A DNA stretch of 64,000 nt from Anaerostipes sp. (GTDB lineage: Bacteria > Bacillota > Clostridia > Lachnospirales > Lachnospiraceae). The stretch spans positions 186,001-250,000 of the forward strand of contig NZ_JAGZSD010000001.1 in the NCBI RefSeq assembly GCF_018381315.1, in the 5' to 3' direction. Position numbers and translations under genes: made by a program. Every line of letters starts with the position of its first letter. The first letter of the stretch is position 1. Shown here one piece after another: positions 16,069 through 24,756 of this stretch. The notes below the pieces were generated by a model, which was not told the origin of the DNA, made no database searches, and saw only the letters and a list, made by a program, of their open reading frames with translations.

Positions 16069-16394
16069 AAGTTCCTGTTGAATTAGTGATCAGTATTATT
16101 CTGCTTTGCCTGGGTGCATTTGTTATGGCCTCTTATAATGGGGCGGCACTGGAAGAAGCCGGTGCAAGGGAAGTTCATGAGACTTTCATAGGAAAAATAG
16201 AAAACAGCGGCTTTGATCCGGAGGTTATAAAAGAATGCAAAAAGGAAGCCGCAGAAAAGGGTTATGAGCTTTCGGTAAAGGATGATAAATTATATGAGCA
16301 CAGGCCAAAGTATAAGGTGGTTCTGACATACTATTTACGGGTCAAGCTGCTGGGAATCGCCAGCCGGCAGGAAATTGAAGGATACGCATTATGA
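16065..16394 (+). CDS. Leaderless pseudopilin-like protein, 109 residues (paralogue 1)
   Basis: Start chosen at ATG 16065, which overlaps the protease stop (ATGA) and has AAAGGGGA upstream. MKVPVELVISIILLCLG again places Glu at position 6 before the helix. The soluble part contains IKECKKEAAEKGYELSV and ends with a beta-rich YKVVLTYYLRVKLLG segment. The next gene product has the same layout, so these are a tandem duplicate. Overall form (one helix, then a small beta domain) recalls TadE/TadF-type minor pseudopilins. Confidence 0.7.
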   Translation: MKVPVELVISIILLCLGAFVMASYNGAALEEAGAREVHETFIGKIENSGFDPEVIKECKKEAAEKGYELSVKDDKLYEHRPKYKVVLTYYLRVKLLGIASRQEIEGYAL

Positions 16395-16406
16395 GGAGGA
16401 CAAGGA

Positions 16407-16760
16407 ATGAAGTTGGCGATAGAAACATTTGTGTGCTGTTTTATTATTGCTGCAGGGATGTTTTTAAATGTACTCTACTGTGTCAATACAAAGGCGGTTT
16501 CCAATGCAAAGCAGTACCAGTCTGCCGCAGTCCATAAGATGCATGCGGCAGATTTCTCGGAAGCAGTAGTGGACCAGTGTAAAAAAGAGGCGTCAGAAGA
16601 CGGATACGTGTCTTTGGATGTTTCACGGGAAGATTCTGAAAGCAGCAGAAGCCGCTGCCGGGTAACTTTAAAATACAAGCTTCAGATACCGCTGTTCGGC
16701 ATAGAGAAAGTGTGCCAGGTCAGAAGCTATGCAAACTGTTCCGCAGAAGACGGAATATGA
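16407..16760 (+). CDS. Leaderless pseudopilin-like protein, 117 residues (paralogue 2)
   Basis: ATG after GAGGAGGACAAGGA; an in-frame TGA lies 15 bp upstream. MKLAIETFVCCFIIAAG has Glu at position 6. The body aligns with the preceding protein: VDQCKKEASEDGYVSLDV against its ECKKEAAEKGY stretch, and VTLKYKLQIPLFGIE against VLTYYLRVKLLGIA. Two extra cysteines near the C-terminus could form a disulfide outside the cell. Confidence 0.7.
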   Translation: MKLAIETFVCCFIIAAGMFLNVLYCVNTKAVSNAKQYQSAAVHKMHAADFSEAVVDQCKKEASEDGYVSLDVSREDSESSRSRCRVTLKYKLQIPLFGIEKVCQVRSYANCSAEDGI

Positions 16761-16776
16761 CAGGAAGGAGTCAAAG

Positions 16777-16953
16777 ATGAAAAGTTTTCTTGAAGATTAT
16801 GGATTGATTATTGTTGCAGTGATTATAGTGTTGGCTTTATGTGTATTTGCAAAAGGTACGTTTGTAACTCAATTCCAGAAAGCACTGACAGACACCATTA
16901 ATACATTTTTTGAAAAATCAGGAGCAAGCAGTTCATTTATCTGGCTTGGATAA
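16777..16953 (+). CDS. Small leaderless pilin-like protein, 58 residues
   Basis: ATG at 16777 with GAAGGAG seven bases upstream. The frame is open further upstream but only overlaps the previous gene, without a ribosome site. It begins MKSFLEDYGLIIVAVIIVLA: acidic 6-7, Tyr8-Gly9, long helix, matching the 48- and 161-residue proteins. The short tail (FEKSGASSSFIWLG) is polar then aromatic. Size and composition suit a Flp-like major pilin. Confidence 0.7.
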   Translation: MKSFLEDYGLIIVAVIIVLALCVFAKGTFVTQFQKALTDTINTFFEKSGASSSFIWLG

Positions 16954-16979
16954 GAATGAACAGATAAGAAAGGAGATCT

Positions 16980-17357
16980 ATGAAAGGTGCAGTTACAGGA
17001 GTTATCCTGCTTGTGATTTTAATTTACTCGGTTTTCATAACTCAAAATATTTCCGGAACAACTTCCAGAAAAACAGAACTAACAATGGATGTCTCCAATG
17101 CAGTTGAACAAACACTGGACAGTATGAAGGAAACAAAGTATGAGTCCAGGGAACAGATGGCCGAGGCGTTTGTACAGGATCTGAAAGAACAGATGACTTC
17201 TGATGCTGATATGCAGGTCGATATTATTGGAATTGACCATGTGAACGGGCTTCTGGATGTAAATGTCCGGGAGACATACCATACCTCAGACGGAAAGAAA
17301 AAAACCATTGAAGTTAGAAAAACAGCAGTGCTGGAACAGCAGCAGGAAGGAACATGA
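16980..17357 (+). CDS. Membrane-anchored pseudopilin-like protein, 125 residues
   Basis: ATG after AAAGGAGATCT; an in-frame TAA lies just upstream. The N-terminal helix (MKGAVTGVILLVILIYSVF) lacks the acidic residue 6 of its neighbours. The extracellular part has a helical section (about 40-75) and a beta section with DVNVRETYHTSDGKKKTIEV, similar in layout to TadE/TadF-like proteins. It ends 13 bp before the large surface protein gene. Confidence 0.68.
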   Translation: MKGAVTGVILLVILIYSVFITQNISGTTSRKTELTMDVSNAVEQTLDSMKETKYESREQMAEAFVQDLKEQMTSDADMQVDIIGIDHVNGLLDVNVRETYHTSDGKKKTIEVRKTAVLEQQQEGT

Positions 17358-17370
17358 GGAGGCAGCGCAG

Positions 17371-20300
17371 ATGAAGAAATGGGGAAAAAGAATTGTTTCC
17401 GGGATAATTGCAGTAAGCCTGCTGGCAGCGGCTTCTGCATCAAGACGGGAACCGGGGGAAAAAGCAGTGGTTTCTATAGTTCAGGCCGGTACTGAGACAA
17501 GCTTCATGGGCAGATTACTGGAAGGTGAATACATTGATGTATTCACCTCATGGTCTGCAAAAGAACAAAATCAGTTTTTTGATTCCCTGAGTGCTCAGGA
17601 ACGGTCTGTATTTATTGAAGTAACCAATTATCAGGTTATAAAACAGCTGGTTAAAACAGGGACCTCAAAGAAAGGCCTAGATGAATTGTTCCGAAAACTG
17701 GAGCCGTATTTTCAATTATTAAAAAGAGAAAATGAAGAAAAAGCAAAAGAGCCGGTTGTCCTGGAATGTATCAATCAGATAGAAAAAACAGAATATCCGT
17801 CGGCAGATGTGTATCTGAAACAGTTAATCCCTGAGAAGGATACTTGCTATATGGAATTTTATTTTGCCCTGAAAGAAGCGGGGGAAGGTAAACAGGATAT
17901 CCCAAAGGCAGCAGATCAGCTGTATGAAAAACTTGGGCTTAAGGAAGAAGAAAAGGCAGGCAGCATCAGAAAGACAGCAGCAAAGTCATCTTATACAGCA
18001 CAGCAGAAATCAGCGGCAAAAGCTGTCTCAGATGGGTTTTCTAATTTTAAATCTGTCAGTTCTGTGAAGGAAATGAAGGATGCGGTTGATTCTGTGAAGA
18101 AAGGGGAAAAGCTTGCTGTACGCATTGACAAAGGATTTAACGTGACTTCGGTTATTAAAACAAACGGAAGGCATGTGAAGATCTATGCAGACAGTGCAAG
18201 TGGCCATAACCTGAACAGAACTGCATCATACAAGGGAGCCATGATCGAGGTAAACGGAGGATCTTTAACTCTGGGGGCGTATGACGGTGACGGAAGAGCT
18301 AAGAATACTTTGTATATAAATGGGAAAAATGTTGCGGCAGCGGCACCGCTGATTAAGGTCTCTTCAGGGCAGCTTTATTTGAATAAATACAGCTGTATCA
18401 AAGACGGATATTATTTGGCAGATTTTGCGGGAGGGGGAGGTATCTCTCTGGAATCCGGAGCGTCATGCTATATGTTCGGAGGGAAGATTGACGGCTGTTC
18501 AGCAGCCAGCAGCAAGGATGTATCTTCCAGTTCACCAAAGTCTTCTCATGGAGGAGGCATTGTGGTTAATGACGGGGCTTCCTTTTATATGTTCAGCGGA
18601 TCGATTGAACGGTGCAAAGCCGTCCATGGAGGAGGAATTATGGTTTACGGCACTGCCAGGCTTTACGGCGGCGTCATCTCAGACTGTGCGGCAGTAAACA
18701 AGAAGAACGATGCTCTTGGAGGGGCAGTAAAGGTACAGGGAGCCTTCAGTACAGACGGAAAGATCACTGCTGTAAAAGGAGACTTTGCAGTATGGAAGTA
18801 TACAAGATCCGGTTCCTGGTCAGTTAATGGGAAAGATGGATATGAGCAGGTATCTACTGCAGGTGTCACATTAAAAAAGAACCGGGCAAATGCAGGCGGA
18901 GCGGTCTGTGTAAACAACGGTTCTAAAGGCACAATACAGGACTGCAGTATTTATGACAACAGCAGCACCGGAAACGGTGCAGGGATCTGTCTGTCTAATG
19001 GCAGTTATAAAAAAGGGGCTTCTTTGGAAATAAAGAAGGGAGCCGGAATCCATGGAAATGTCAGCAGCGGCTACGGCGGAGGTATATACTGTGCCGATTC
19101 AGTTAAGGGATCCATAAGCGGAGGAACCGTTTATGAAAATACAGCATCATACGGAGCGGGAGTCTATCATGAAGGAGAATTCCTTTTATCCGGAGGAACT
19201 ATAAGAAATAATGGATCTAATAACTCCGGCGGAGGTTTGTACGCAAAAGGCAGGCTTGTTATGAACGGAGGGGAAATTTCAGCGAACAGCGCAAAGACAT
19301 ACGGCGGAGGTGCCATCATAAAAAGTGCAGGAGGTACTATTAGCGGAGGACAGATAAAAAATAATTCTGCAGCCGTTAACGGCGGAGGACTTCAGCTGGA
19401 TGGACAGCTGACGGTCTCAAATGCAGCTGTCACCGACAATACAGCCGCCCAAAACGGAGGCGGATTATCAATAAGCACCGTCGGCAGGCTGCAGATGAAG
19501 AGCGGGACAGTCAGCGGCAATACTGCAAAAGTCAGCGGAGGGGGTATCAGTGCAGACGGGACATGTAAAGTGAACGGCAGCAATTTTACAGGAAACAAAT
19601 CATATGGAGACGGAGGGGCTGTCTATGTTGGCAGCGGTACATTTACAACATTTCAGGCGAATCAGGCCGTAAAGATAGAGGGAAACAGTGCGGCAAAAAA
19701 CGGAGCAGGAATTTATAATAAAAATGTAACTGTACTTAATAACAATGCCCATATATTAATGAATGAGTGTAAAAATGGAACAGAGCACAATGTATTTCAT
19801 GAAGGCAGCCTGTTTTCTGTGGAAGGATATACAGAAATTAAACAGGAAGTTTATCTTGCCAAGGATAGATTTATTACTGCATCCAGCAAATATTTTTCCA
19901 GTGCAAATTCCCTAACGATGAAAATTTCTATGGAGAATTCTAATCTTAGAAATGGATATGCCGCCGTAAAAGGGGATATATCCAATACTGGTGACAGCAG
20001 TTATAAAACAGGAGATACATTGCTTCATAATCAGGCAGCAGACGGCAGATTTGTTTATACAGGAAGCGGTTATACTCTAAGGCCGGGAAATTTCAAAAAA
20101 GCATCGGCAGGCTGTGTATCGTACAGCGTTGTTTTAAGCCGGGTATATAAGATTTGCTATGATAAAAATTCTAAAGAGGAAGTCAGGAATATGCCCGCAT
20201 CAGCAGATAAATATTGGGAAGAAGATCTAAAGCTATCAGAATTAACGCCGTCCGAAGCGTCAGGAAACTTTCTGGCGTGGAATACAAAGCCTGACGGTAC

Positions 20301-21510
20301 AGGAAACGGATATCAGCCAGGAAATCTTTACACAGCCAATGAAGATGCAACACTGTTTGCTTTATGGCCCCGCTATAAGGTGGAGTATTTACCTGGAATC
20401 CAGGGAACCAGCGGAGCGACACAAAGTCAGGAACAGAATAAGTCAGAAGATATTTTCCTGAGAAAAAATGGTTTTCAGTCATCTGAGGGGAAATTTATAT
20501 GCTGGAAACAGGATACATATAAAGCCAGAAAAAGAAATGAGTTGGAAGCGACGGGATATATAGACCTTAAGGCGGAAAGAAATACGCAAGAACAGAATTA
20601 TATATATGAGTTCTCAAAAAATGTACGAAAAAGCTATCTTGCTGGCAGATCGGATATAAAGGGCTCTTTATTGGATGCGGATGATATTTTTGTGATGAAA
20701 GGGCAATGGGACTTCAAGCCAGATATTCTTTTAAAGGATAAGAAATCATTTATAGAAAATGAAAAGGTGGATCGTACAAAGCTTTTAGAACTAGTGGAAA
20801 GTTGTCATGATGTTGAGGATGGGGATTTAATGCAAAGAGTGAAAATTACTGAAATTCAATACGGAATGACAAAAAAAGGAATGAAGCCTGAAAATCAAAA
20901 GTTTTCGGATGGAATGAAGAGTACAGATTTGATGAATACGTATTTCATGATGCTTGATAAAAATGAGACTGTAAATATAAAAGTATTCTTTCAAGTAAAA
21001 GACAGCGCTGGAAACATTACTGAGAAAGAGGGAGCGGTCTGTGTCGTTTATAATAATCCGCCAAAACTGCATTCCTATAATCTTGCATTTTATCAGAAAG
21101 ATCTAGAAATAAAGCCTAAGGCTGTATTAAAAGAAATAACAGACAACTGTCAGGCTGAAGATTTAGAAGATGATAAGCAAGGACTTAACATCCCTGTTTC
21201 TATAGTCGAACCTGTCCCTTTAGAAATTGAAAAGATAAAATCCGCAGGAAAGCATAAAATTATTTACCGTGCTGTGGATTCATTAGGGAAAGAGACAAAG
21301 CTTGAATCCGAAGTGTATATTGCACAAAATAGTCCATATATAGACTCTTACTTTTATCGGGTCAGGTTTATAAACAAAGAATATCTTTATACGTTGGATC
21401 AAAACAGTAAATGGAAAAAGGATCCGGAACTAAATAATAAACTTGTAACACAACTGGAGAAAACAGGTAATGATGCCGTAATAAGTTATAAATTTAGAAG
21501 TAAAAAATAA
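17371..21510 (+). CDS. Large exported beta-helix surface protein, 1379 residues
   Basis: Start at ATG 17371, chosen because GAGGAGG precedes it and a signal peptide follows (MKKWGKRIVSGIIAVSLLAAA, cleavage near ASA-S). Residues about 30-215 are helical and polar. Residues about 288-790 are a right-handed beta-helix of the polymorphic outer-surface type, with many GGG, GGAV, GAGIY and N-N-T/S turns. About 923-1115 contains two Listeria-Bacteroides/InlB-type repeats (one ends DATLFALWP). The rest is Ig/cadherin-like with HDVEDGDL. There is no LPxTG motif or C-terminal membrane segment, so anchoring is not covalent by sortase. Last gene of the Tad-like operon and probably its surface client or tip adhesin. 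The C-terminal third is visibly richer in A+T than the rest. Confidence 0.8.
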   Translation: MKKWGKRIVSGIIAVSLLAAASASRREPGEKAVVSIVQAGTETSFMGRLLEGEYIDVFTSWSAKEQNQFFDSLSAQERSVFIEVTNYQVIKQLVKTGTSKKGLDELFRKLEPYFQLLKRENEEKAKEPVVLECINQIEKTEYPSADVYLKQLIPEKDTCYMEFYFALKEAGEGKQDIPKAADQLYEKLGLKEEEKAGSIRKTAAKSSYTAQQKSAAKAVSDGFSNFKSVSSVKEMKDAVDSVKKGEKLAVRIDKGFNVTSVIKTNGRHVKIYADSASGHNLNRTASYKGAMIEVNGGSLTLGAYDGDGRAKNTLYINGKNVAAAAPLIKVSSGQLYLNKYSCIKDGYYLADFAGGGGISLESGASCYMFGGKIDGCSAASSKDVSSSSPKSSHGGGIVVNDGASFYMFSGSIERCKAVHGGGIMVYGTARLYGGVISDCAAVNKKNDALGGAVKVQGAFSTDGKITAVKGDFAVWKYTRSGSWSVNGKDGYEQVSTAGVTLKKNRANAGGAVCVNNGSKGTIQDCSIYDNSSTGNGAGICLSNGSYKKGASLEIKKGAGIHGNVSSGYGGGIYCADSVKGSISGGTVYENTASYGAGVYHEGEFLLSGGTIRNNGSNNSGGGLYAKGRLVMNGGEISANSAKTYGGGAIIKSAGGTISGGQIKNNSAAVNGGGLQLDGQLTVSNAAVTDNTAAQNGGGLSISTVGRLQMKSGTVSGNTAKVSGGGISADGTCKVNGSNFTGNKSYGDGGAVYVGSGTFTTFQANQAVKIEGNSAAKNGAGIYNKNVTVLNNNAHILMNECKNGTEHNVFHEGSLFSVEGYTEIKQEVYLAKDRFITASSKYFSSANSLTMKISMENSNLRNGYAAVKGDISNTGDSSYKTGDTLLHNQAADGRFVYTGSGYTLRPGNFKKASAGCVSYSVVLSRVYKICYDKNSKEEVRNMPASADKYWEEDLKLSELTPSEASGNFLAWNTKPDGTGNGYQPGNLYTANEDATLFALWPRYKVEYLPGIQGTSGATQSQEQNKSEDIFLRKNGFQSSEGKFICWKQDTYKARKRNELEATGYIDLKAERNTQEQNYIYEFSKNVRKSYLAGRSDIKGSLLDADDIFVMKGQWDFKPDILLKDKKSFIENEKVDRTKLLELVESCHDVEDGDLMQRVKITEIQYGMTKKGMKPENQKFSDGMKSTDLMNTYFMMLDKNETVNIKVFFQVKDSAGNITEKEGAVCVVYNNPPKLHSYNLAFYQKDLEIKPKAVLKEITDNCQAEDLEDDKQGLNIPVSIVEPVPLEIEKIKSAGKHKIIYRAVDSLGKETKLESEVYIAQNSPYIDSYFYRVRFINKEYLYTLDQNSKWKKDPELNNKLVTQLEKTGNDAVISYKFRSKK

Positions 21511-21512
21511 CG

Positions 21513-21544
21513 TTACAGGGAATGGAATTATCTATTCCCTGTAA
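21513..21544 (+). terminator. Hairpin after the surface-protein gene
   Basis: TTACAGGGAAT and ATTCCCTGTAA form an 11-bp perfect stem with a 10-nt loop right after the stop codon. The following T tract is weak (GTTTGTTAATT), so termination may be partial. Confidence 0.65.
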
Positions 21545-21581
21545 GTTTGTTAATTGAAAGTATGGAATATATTAACTTTAT

Positions 21582-21590
21582 TGTTATAAT
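21582..21590 (+). promoter_or_regulatory. Extended -10 promoter for the BspA-like gene
   Basis: TGTTATAAT fits the TGnTATAAT extended -10 form; there is no good -35. It lies 44 bp before the start codon and separates this gene from the Tad-like operon. Confidence 0.55.
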
Positions 21591-21633
21591 ACTATTAGGA
21601 GAGAGAAAATACATTAAAAAGAGTGGAGAAATT

Positions 21634-24135
21634 ATGAAAAATTTGATGAACTACATGTTGGTATCTTTTTTTATAATGCTGATGTATTTCTCAATAAATA
21701 TTACGCAAGCAGGAGCAGATGATTTAGTAGGTAAAATATTTCAGAGCGGTGGGTATTCTTATGAAATTATTTCAGACAATGAAGTATCAGTTTATAAATA
21801 TAATCATCAAGATCCTGGTATTTTAGAGGTGTTGCCCAATGTAGAATATCAGGGAAAGAACTACAGAGTAACCCAGTTTTACTATGATCACTCAGATGTA
21901 ATTGTTAAGAAAATTATAATACCAAGTGGAGTAAAGAAGGTTATTATAAATCCAGACGGAGTCTCAGATTATAAGTTCCCTAATCTACAGGAAATCATCC
22001 TCCCAGACTCTCTCGAATACATCAACCCTGGTTTTTCTTTCACTATGACCAATTTAAAGTCTATAAAACTGCCGGACAGTAATAAACATTATAAAGTGGT
22101 GGATAATGCTTTATTTAATAAGGACGGTACAGACCTGATTGCTTTCCCAAGCGGAGATGAAAGAACCACTTACCGCATTCCTTCTGAGGTCAGGACCATT
22201 AAAAAAGAGGCATTTGCTTCCAATCAAAATCTTAAAGAGTTGTCAGCTGCTGATTCAGTGACAGAATTAGAACCATGGACATTTTCAGGATCCCATATCC
22301 AGACATTAGATCTTACCTCTGTTAAAAATGCGGGCAGAGGAACTTTTGCGTTCTGTCATGATTTAAAAGAAATTAAACTTGGAAAAGAGACTCTTTTAGG
22401 TAAGGAGCAGTTTTATGAAAACAGTTCATTGAAGAACATCACAGTGGAGGAAGGAAATCCTAAACTGTGGTCAGAGAATGGAATTCTCTACGGGCAGTCA
22501 GATGACGGAAAATCCTTAATCTGTTATCCATCAGCAAAAGAGGAACAGAGTTATGCCGTGCCGGCCGGTATAAGCCGGATAGATTACAGTGCCTTTAACA
22601 TGTGCAGGCTGGAACAGGTTTTTTTGCCGGCAAGTGTGAAGAAGATTCAGGGTTCTGCATTTAATTATGGCAATGAGGGAAGGGCAGAGAATGCCATTCG
22701 TATTTATTTATGCAGTGACAGCCTGCCTGAAATGAAAAAAGCGTCTTTTGCAGATCTGGGATCCGGCAGCACTGTCTATCTAAAGAATGACGCTTTGCAG
22801 GAGCAGTTTAAGAACGAGAATCAAAAATATCAATATATCGACAGCCAAGACCAAGATGCAGAGATCAGCGTGTCGACCATGGAGCAGCAGTCTGCCGAAG
22901 ATATCGTGTTGGACAAAAACTCTATTTCAATTGAAATGAAAACAAATGGGAAGGCAGTGACTGATTTGCTGGGTGTATCCATGGTTCCTCCGGCATCTAC
23001 CGATAAGCTTGTGCTGTCGTCTTCAGACCCAAAGGTGGTAAAAGTGACTGGCCGCGGAGAAATAACCGCAGTTTCTCCTGGGACTGCTTCTGTTATAGTT
23101 CAGACCGGAAATGTAAAAAAAGAGTGCAGAATCATTGTCTATGGGCCTTTGGGCAGTGTAGATCCTATTCCTATGCAGTTTTATACGGGAAAGGAAGTAA
23201 GGCCTAAACCTACGGTTAGAAATGCGAATGGAGATGTGCTGAAACCTGGAACTGATTACACAGTAAGATATTGGAATAATCTCGTTTCAGGGACAGCAAA
23301 AGTCCTGATCGATGGAACAGGATGTTTTAGGGGAAGTCTGGAGAAAGAGTTTGATATCCGGATCAGAGAAAATGATATTTCCAGAGCAGAGGTTATGTTT
23401 TCCCAGAAGTTTTACCATTATGAAGGAAAACCTGTAGTGCCAGGATTCACGGTGGATCTGAATGGCAGGAGACTTAAAGAGGGAAGGGATTACCGTACTG
23501 AATATATGGCAAACACAGGCGTCGGCCTGGGATGTATATGTCTTACTGGAATCGGATCCTGTTATGGACAGAATTTTTCATATTTCCAAATTTTAAAAAA
23601 AGAGGAGCCCAAAAATGAAAAAGTACCTTACGGGAAGAAGTCTAAAATCAGCTCCGTATCACAGCCATCCGGCAGTGTATATACCGGAAAACCTGTGGTC
23701 AGGCCGGTGAGAGTAAAAAGCGGTGCCAGGATCTTAAAGATAAACAGGGACTATCAAGTAAAATATACTTCTAATAAAAACTGCGGCAGGGCCAGAATGG
23801 AGATTTCGGGGAAAGGCGGATATACGGGAAAAGCAGTCCGATACTTTATGATAGTTCCAAAGAAGGCTGCAATAAAAAAACTCCGGGCGGGGAAGAAAAA
23901 AATAAAGGTATTTGCGAAAAAGAGTCCGGGTAAACCTTCCGGATATCAAATCTGCTGGGCCGCCAATAAAAAGTTCTCCAAAGCGAAAACCAGATTGGTC
24001 AAAAACCCATCCTGCCTGCTGAAAGGTTTAAAGTCCGGAAGAAATTACTATGTCAAGGTGAGGGCCTATAAAACGACAGGCGGAAAAAAATACTTCGGTG
24101 CCTACAGCCAGAGGAAAAGAGTGAAAGTGAGGTAA
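21634..24135 (+). CDS. BspA-like leucine-rich-repeat surface protein, 833 residues
   Basis: ATG at 21634 after GTGGAGAA; a longer frame starts upstream without a ribosome site. Signal peptide MKNLMNYMLVSFFIMLMYFS to about residue 30. Residues about 105-405 are BspA/TpLRR-type repeats (LKSIKLPDS, LKELSAADSV, LEQVFLPASVKKI). About 422-505 is a BIG2-type Ig domain (SSSDPKVVKVTGRGEITAVS). Then three copies of a YTGK...GTDYTVRY-type domain, and a basic C-terminal domain like fibronectin III (about 742-833, SGRNYYVKVRAYKT). No sortase motif; the very basic C-terminus could bind wall polymers or DNA. Such proteins are usually adhesins. The first 120 codons are A+T-rich compared with the rest. Confidence 0.85.
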   Translation: MKNLMNYMLVSFFIMLMYFSINITQAGADDLVGKIFQSGGYSYEIISDNEVSVYKYNHQDPGILEVLPNVEYQGKNYRVTQFYYDHSDVIVKKIIIPSGVKKVIINPDGVSDYKFPNLQEIILPDSLEYINPGFSFTMTNLKSIKLPDSNKHYKVVDNALFNKDGTDLIAFPSGDERTTYRIPSEVRTIKKEAFASNQNLKELSAADSVTELEPWTFSGSHIQTLDLTSVKNAGRGTFAFCHDLKEIKLGKETLLGKEQFYENSSLKNITVEEGNPKLWSENGILYGQSDDGKSLICYPSAKEEQSYAVPAGISRIDYSAFNMCRLEQVFLPASVKKIQGSAFNYGNEGRAENAIRIYLCSDSLPEMKKASFADLGSGSTVYLKNDALQEQFKNENQKYQYIDSQDQDAEISVSTMEQQSAEDIVLDKNSISIEMKTNGKAVTDLLGVSMVPPASTDKLVLSSSDPKVVKVTGRGEITAVSPGTASVIVQTGNVKKECRIIVYGPLGSVDPIPMQFYTGKEVRPKPTVRNANGDVLKPGTDYTVRYWNNLVSGTAKVLIDGTGCFRGSLEKEFDIRIRENDISRAEVMFSQKFYHYEGKPVVPGFTVDLNGRRLKEGRDYRTEYMANTGVGLGCICLTGIGSCYGQNFSYFQILKKEEPKNEKVPYGKKSKISSVSQPSGSVYTGKPVVRPVRVKSGARILKINRDYQVKYTSNKNCGRARMEISGKGGYTGKAVRYFMIVPKKAAIKKLRAGKKKIKVFAKKSPGKPSGYQICWAANKKFSKAKTRLVKNPSCLLKGLKSGRNYYVKVRAYKTTGGKKYFGAYSQRKRVKVR

Positions 24136-24242
24136 TACTGCTCTGTGTATTCTGTCAATATCAGTGAAAAGTTAATGAAAGTGCCGGGACTGCCTGATAT
24201 AATAGAGGAAAGACAGAGAACGGAATAAAGGGGGAGTTTTAG

Positions 24243-24755
24243 ATGGCCTTTACAAAGAGATGGTTTCGGAGGAAGCCGGATAAAATTATTTTTCTGGATA
24301 TTGACGGTGTGCTGAATTCAATGGATCTGTTCGACAAAATGGAAGAGAGAAAGACAGAACCGTTTATGGGGATTGCTGTGGATGAAGAAAATCTGGAACA
24401 GCTGAAGTATATTGTGGAGCAGACGGGGGCGAAGATCGTGCTGTCTTCCAGCTGGCGCCATGCGTGGCATGAAAAGGGGCCGATGATAAAAATCGGTAGG
24501 TCGCTGGATCAGGCTATGGCTGTCTATGGAATGAAGATTATATCAAAGACGAAGCATCTTCATAAAGGAAACCGCTCTCTGGAAGTGAAAGACTGGATGC
24601 GCGGAAAACACATCCAGTCTTTTGTGATCCTTGATGATACAGATTATGATTGGATAGAGTACGGATTGGGTGATCATTGGGTCCGCACAGATTTTATGGA
24701 AGGCGGATTAAACCGAACGCTTGCACAGAGGGCGGTAAATATCCTGAATCAGTGA
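24243..24755 (+). CDS. HAD-superfamily hydrolase-like protein
   Basis: A 170-residue protein with HAD motif I IIFLDIDGVLN (Asp at about 18 and 20), motif II VLSSSWRHAW and a late acidic motif VILDDTD. This set matches the HAD_SAK group found next to RNA-repair or phosphotransfer proteins, although no such partner is adjacent here. The ATG follows GGGGGAGTTTTAG. TATAAT at 24198-24203 could be its -10 without a clear -35. It converges with the ferredoxin-like gene after one base. Substrate unknown. Confidence 0.8.
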   Translation: MAFTKRWFRRKPDKIIFLDIDGVLNSMDLFDKMEERKTEPFMGIAVDEENLEQLKYIVEQTGAKIVLSSSWRHAWHEKGPMIKIGRSLDQAMAVYGMKIISKTKHLHKGNRSLEVKDWMRGKHIQSFVILDDTDYDWIEYGLGDHWVRTDFMEGGLNRTLAQRAVNILNQ

Positions 24756-24756
24756 G

